Of a stretch of DNA of 20,336 nucleotides, positions 19,082-20,336 are shown in pieces. The stretch is from a virus: IMG/VR virus record IMGVR_UViG_3300017764_000155, positions 1-20,336 of that record. One strand, written 5' to 3'. Numbering within the stretch: position 1 is the stretch's first letter; each line of letters begins with the position of its first letter. Under the pieces are notes generated by a model. That model was not told the DNA's origin. It worked only from the letters and a program-made list of their open reading frames with translations, and made no database searches. The translations under genes and the position numbers were made by a program.

Positions 19082-20336
19082 AGAAAACAAATTTGAGAAA
19101 TGGTTTGAAGTAGAATTAAATGTTTGTAAAATACAAAGTGAGTTAGGAAATATACCTTATGATGTTCCTAAAACAATGGAAACATTAAAAGAATCATGTT
19201 TTTTACCAAACTTTGTTGAAAAAATTAACGAAATAGAAAAAACCACAAAACATGATATTATTGCTTTTTTGACACATTTATCTAATGTAATAGGTGAGCC
19301 TGCCAAATACATACACTATGGTATGACTAGTCAAGACTTAATTGACACATCTCAAGCTATTTTAATTAAAGAATCTATTTTTTTAATTAAAAAACGCCTT
19401 TTATCAATCTGTAACAAATTAAAAGAAAAGTCGATTGAGCATAAGTTTACTTATTGTATTGGTAGAACTCATGGAATTCATGCAGAGCCAATGACATTTG
19501 GGTTAAAGATGTTGTCTCATTTTGCAGCATTTCAAAGATGTTTTCAAGCATTAGATATGGATATTGATGAAATAGTTAGAATAAAATGTAGTGGAGCAGT
19601 TGGTAATTTTAGCATGATAAATCCCATTATAGAAGAAAATCTTAGTGCAAAATTAAGAATTCCTACTGAAGATATATCAACTCAAGTTATTCCAAGAGAA
19701 AGACTTGCACTTCTATTTTCACACTTATCAATTATAGCTGGTTGCATTGAAAGATTTGCAATAGAAATTAGACATCTTCAAAGAACAGAAGTTGGTGAAG
19801 TAATAGAATCCTTTACTAAAGGGCAAAAGGGTTCAAGTGCAATGCCACATAAAAAGAATCCTATTTTATCTGAAAATTTAACAGGTCTTGCACGGCTTGT
19901 AAGAATGGCACTAATTCCTGCTATGGAAAATATTGCATTGTGGCATGAAAGAGATATTTCTCATTCAAGTGTGGAGCGTGTAATATTACCAGATACATTT
20001 ACACATTTAAGTTTTGCACTTAAAAGAATGGAAAGCATTTTAGATAATATGGTTGTTGATATTGATAAAATGCAGCATAATCTAGATTTAACAAAGGGCT
20101 CAATTTATTCACAAAAAGTATTATTATATTTAATTAATACTAAGAAATTTAGCCGTGAATATGCATACGAACTTGTACAAAGAATAGTACAACAAGGTGT
20201 ATCTTACTCAAGATGTAATTTATTTTATGGATTAGTAGAAGAAAGTGTTCTCACTGAATCAGAATTAAAAAAGATTATGCGATTAGATGGATTTAATAAT
20301 AACATAGAATACATTTATAAAAAGGTATTAACATGA
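19035..20336 (+). CDS. purB: Adenylosuccinate lyase (PurB)
   Basis: The 433-residue enzyme belongs to the fumarase/aspartase superfamily. It converts SAICAR to AICAR and adenylosuccinate to AMP, releasing fumarate. Start 19035 gives MHERYIDKEMAQIWSEENKFEKWFEVEL, aligning with the usual PurB opening (ERYxxxEMxxIWSEENKF); the further upstream in-frame ATG would add unrelated residues. Conserved blocks are YGMTSQDLIDT (about 95-105), GRTHGIHAEPMTFG (about 142-155) with the catalytic His region, and the signature GSSAMPHKKNP (about 265-275) on the mobile catalytic loop, then WHERDISHSSVER. Length is normal and the gene is complete, ending at the last base of the window. It acts directly after PurC. 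Confidence 0.95.
   Translation: MHERYIDKEMAQIWSEENKFEKWFEVELNVCKIQSELGNIPYDVPKTMETLKESCFLPNFVEKINEIEKTTKHDIIAFLTHLSNVIGEPAKYIHYGMTSQDLIDTSQAILIKESIFLIKKRLLSICNKLKEKSIEHKFTYCIGRTHGIHAEPMTFGLKMLSHFAAFQRCFQALDMDIDEIVRIKCSGAVGNFSMINPIIEENLSAKLRIPTEDISTQVIPRERLALLFSHLSIIAGCIERFAIEIRHLQRTEVGEVIESFTKGQKGSSAMPHKKNPILSENLTGLARLVRMALIPAMENIALWHERDISHSSVERVILPDTFTHLSFALKRMESILDNMVVDIDKMQHNLDLTKGSIYSQKVLLYLINTKKFSREYAYELVQRIVQQGVSYSRCNLFYGLVEESVLTESELKKIMRLDGFNNNIEYIYKKVLT

Noticed and set aside
17272-20336. Possible diaminopurine (Z-genome) pathway because of purB
   Set aside because: No PurZ-, DatZ- or MazZ-like gene is visible in the window; PurC plus PurB is explained by ordinary purine synthesis.

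Overview
The window looks like part of the genome of an AT-rich, T4-like contractile-tailed phage (myovirus) of a marine alphaproteobacterium, possibly a SAR11/Pelagibacter-type host. The phage assignment rests on a recognisable set of T4-type genes: late-transcription coactivator gp33, helicase loader gp59, ssDNA-binding protein gp32, head-completion nuclease gp4 and baseplate proteins gp48, gp53, gp54, gp26 and gp27. The host suggestion rests on low G+C and on a circularly permuted (two-piece) tmRNA gene, a form typical of Alphaproteobacteria. No integrase, transposon or CRISPR array is visible.

Layout. (1) Bases 1-5086, + strand: the tail of an unknown gene, the permuted tmRNA gene, a glutaredoxin/peroxiredoxin pair, small unknown genes, an intergenic RNA pseudoknot, a phosphoribosyltransferase-like gene, then the replication/transcription block gp33, gp59, a coiled-coil protein, thyX and gp32. 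(2) Bases 5097-12184, - strand: a virion block transcribed gp4, an unknown virion-type protein, gp54-like tube initiator, gp26 with a -1 frameshift extension, an EF-hand membrane protein, and a 1225-residue repeat-rich tape-measure-like protein. (3) Bases 12223-20336, + strand: gp48, gp53 and a gp27-like hub protein; a small basic protein and a P-loop kinase; a run of very small genes including a 27-residue Cys-rich metallothionein-like peptide; then a nucleotide-biosynthesis cluster purC, a DHODH-like gene, purB.

Regulation is legible. Three strong sigma70-type promoters (TTGACA, 17-base spacer, TAtaaT-like -10) lie in front of gp59, gp32 and the Cys-rich peptide, and a fourth in front of the 92-aa gene at 16544. 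All four follow an A-tract, and two have the upstream gene's TGA stop inside the -35 box. T4-type late promoter motifs (TATAAATA or one mismatch) lie at the divergent gp4/gp48 junction, before the 186-aa protein and before the kinase, and one overlaps the early -10 of gp32. Some of these place the transcription start on or next to the start codon, implying leaderless mRNAs.

The observations most worth follow-up are the phage-borne permuted tmRNA, the predicted -1 frameshift joining gp26 to a gp51-position ORF just upstream of the tape measure, the 27-residue metallothionein-like peptide with its own promoter, the purC/DHODH/purB cluster, and the 14-bp intergenic pseudoknot.
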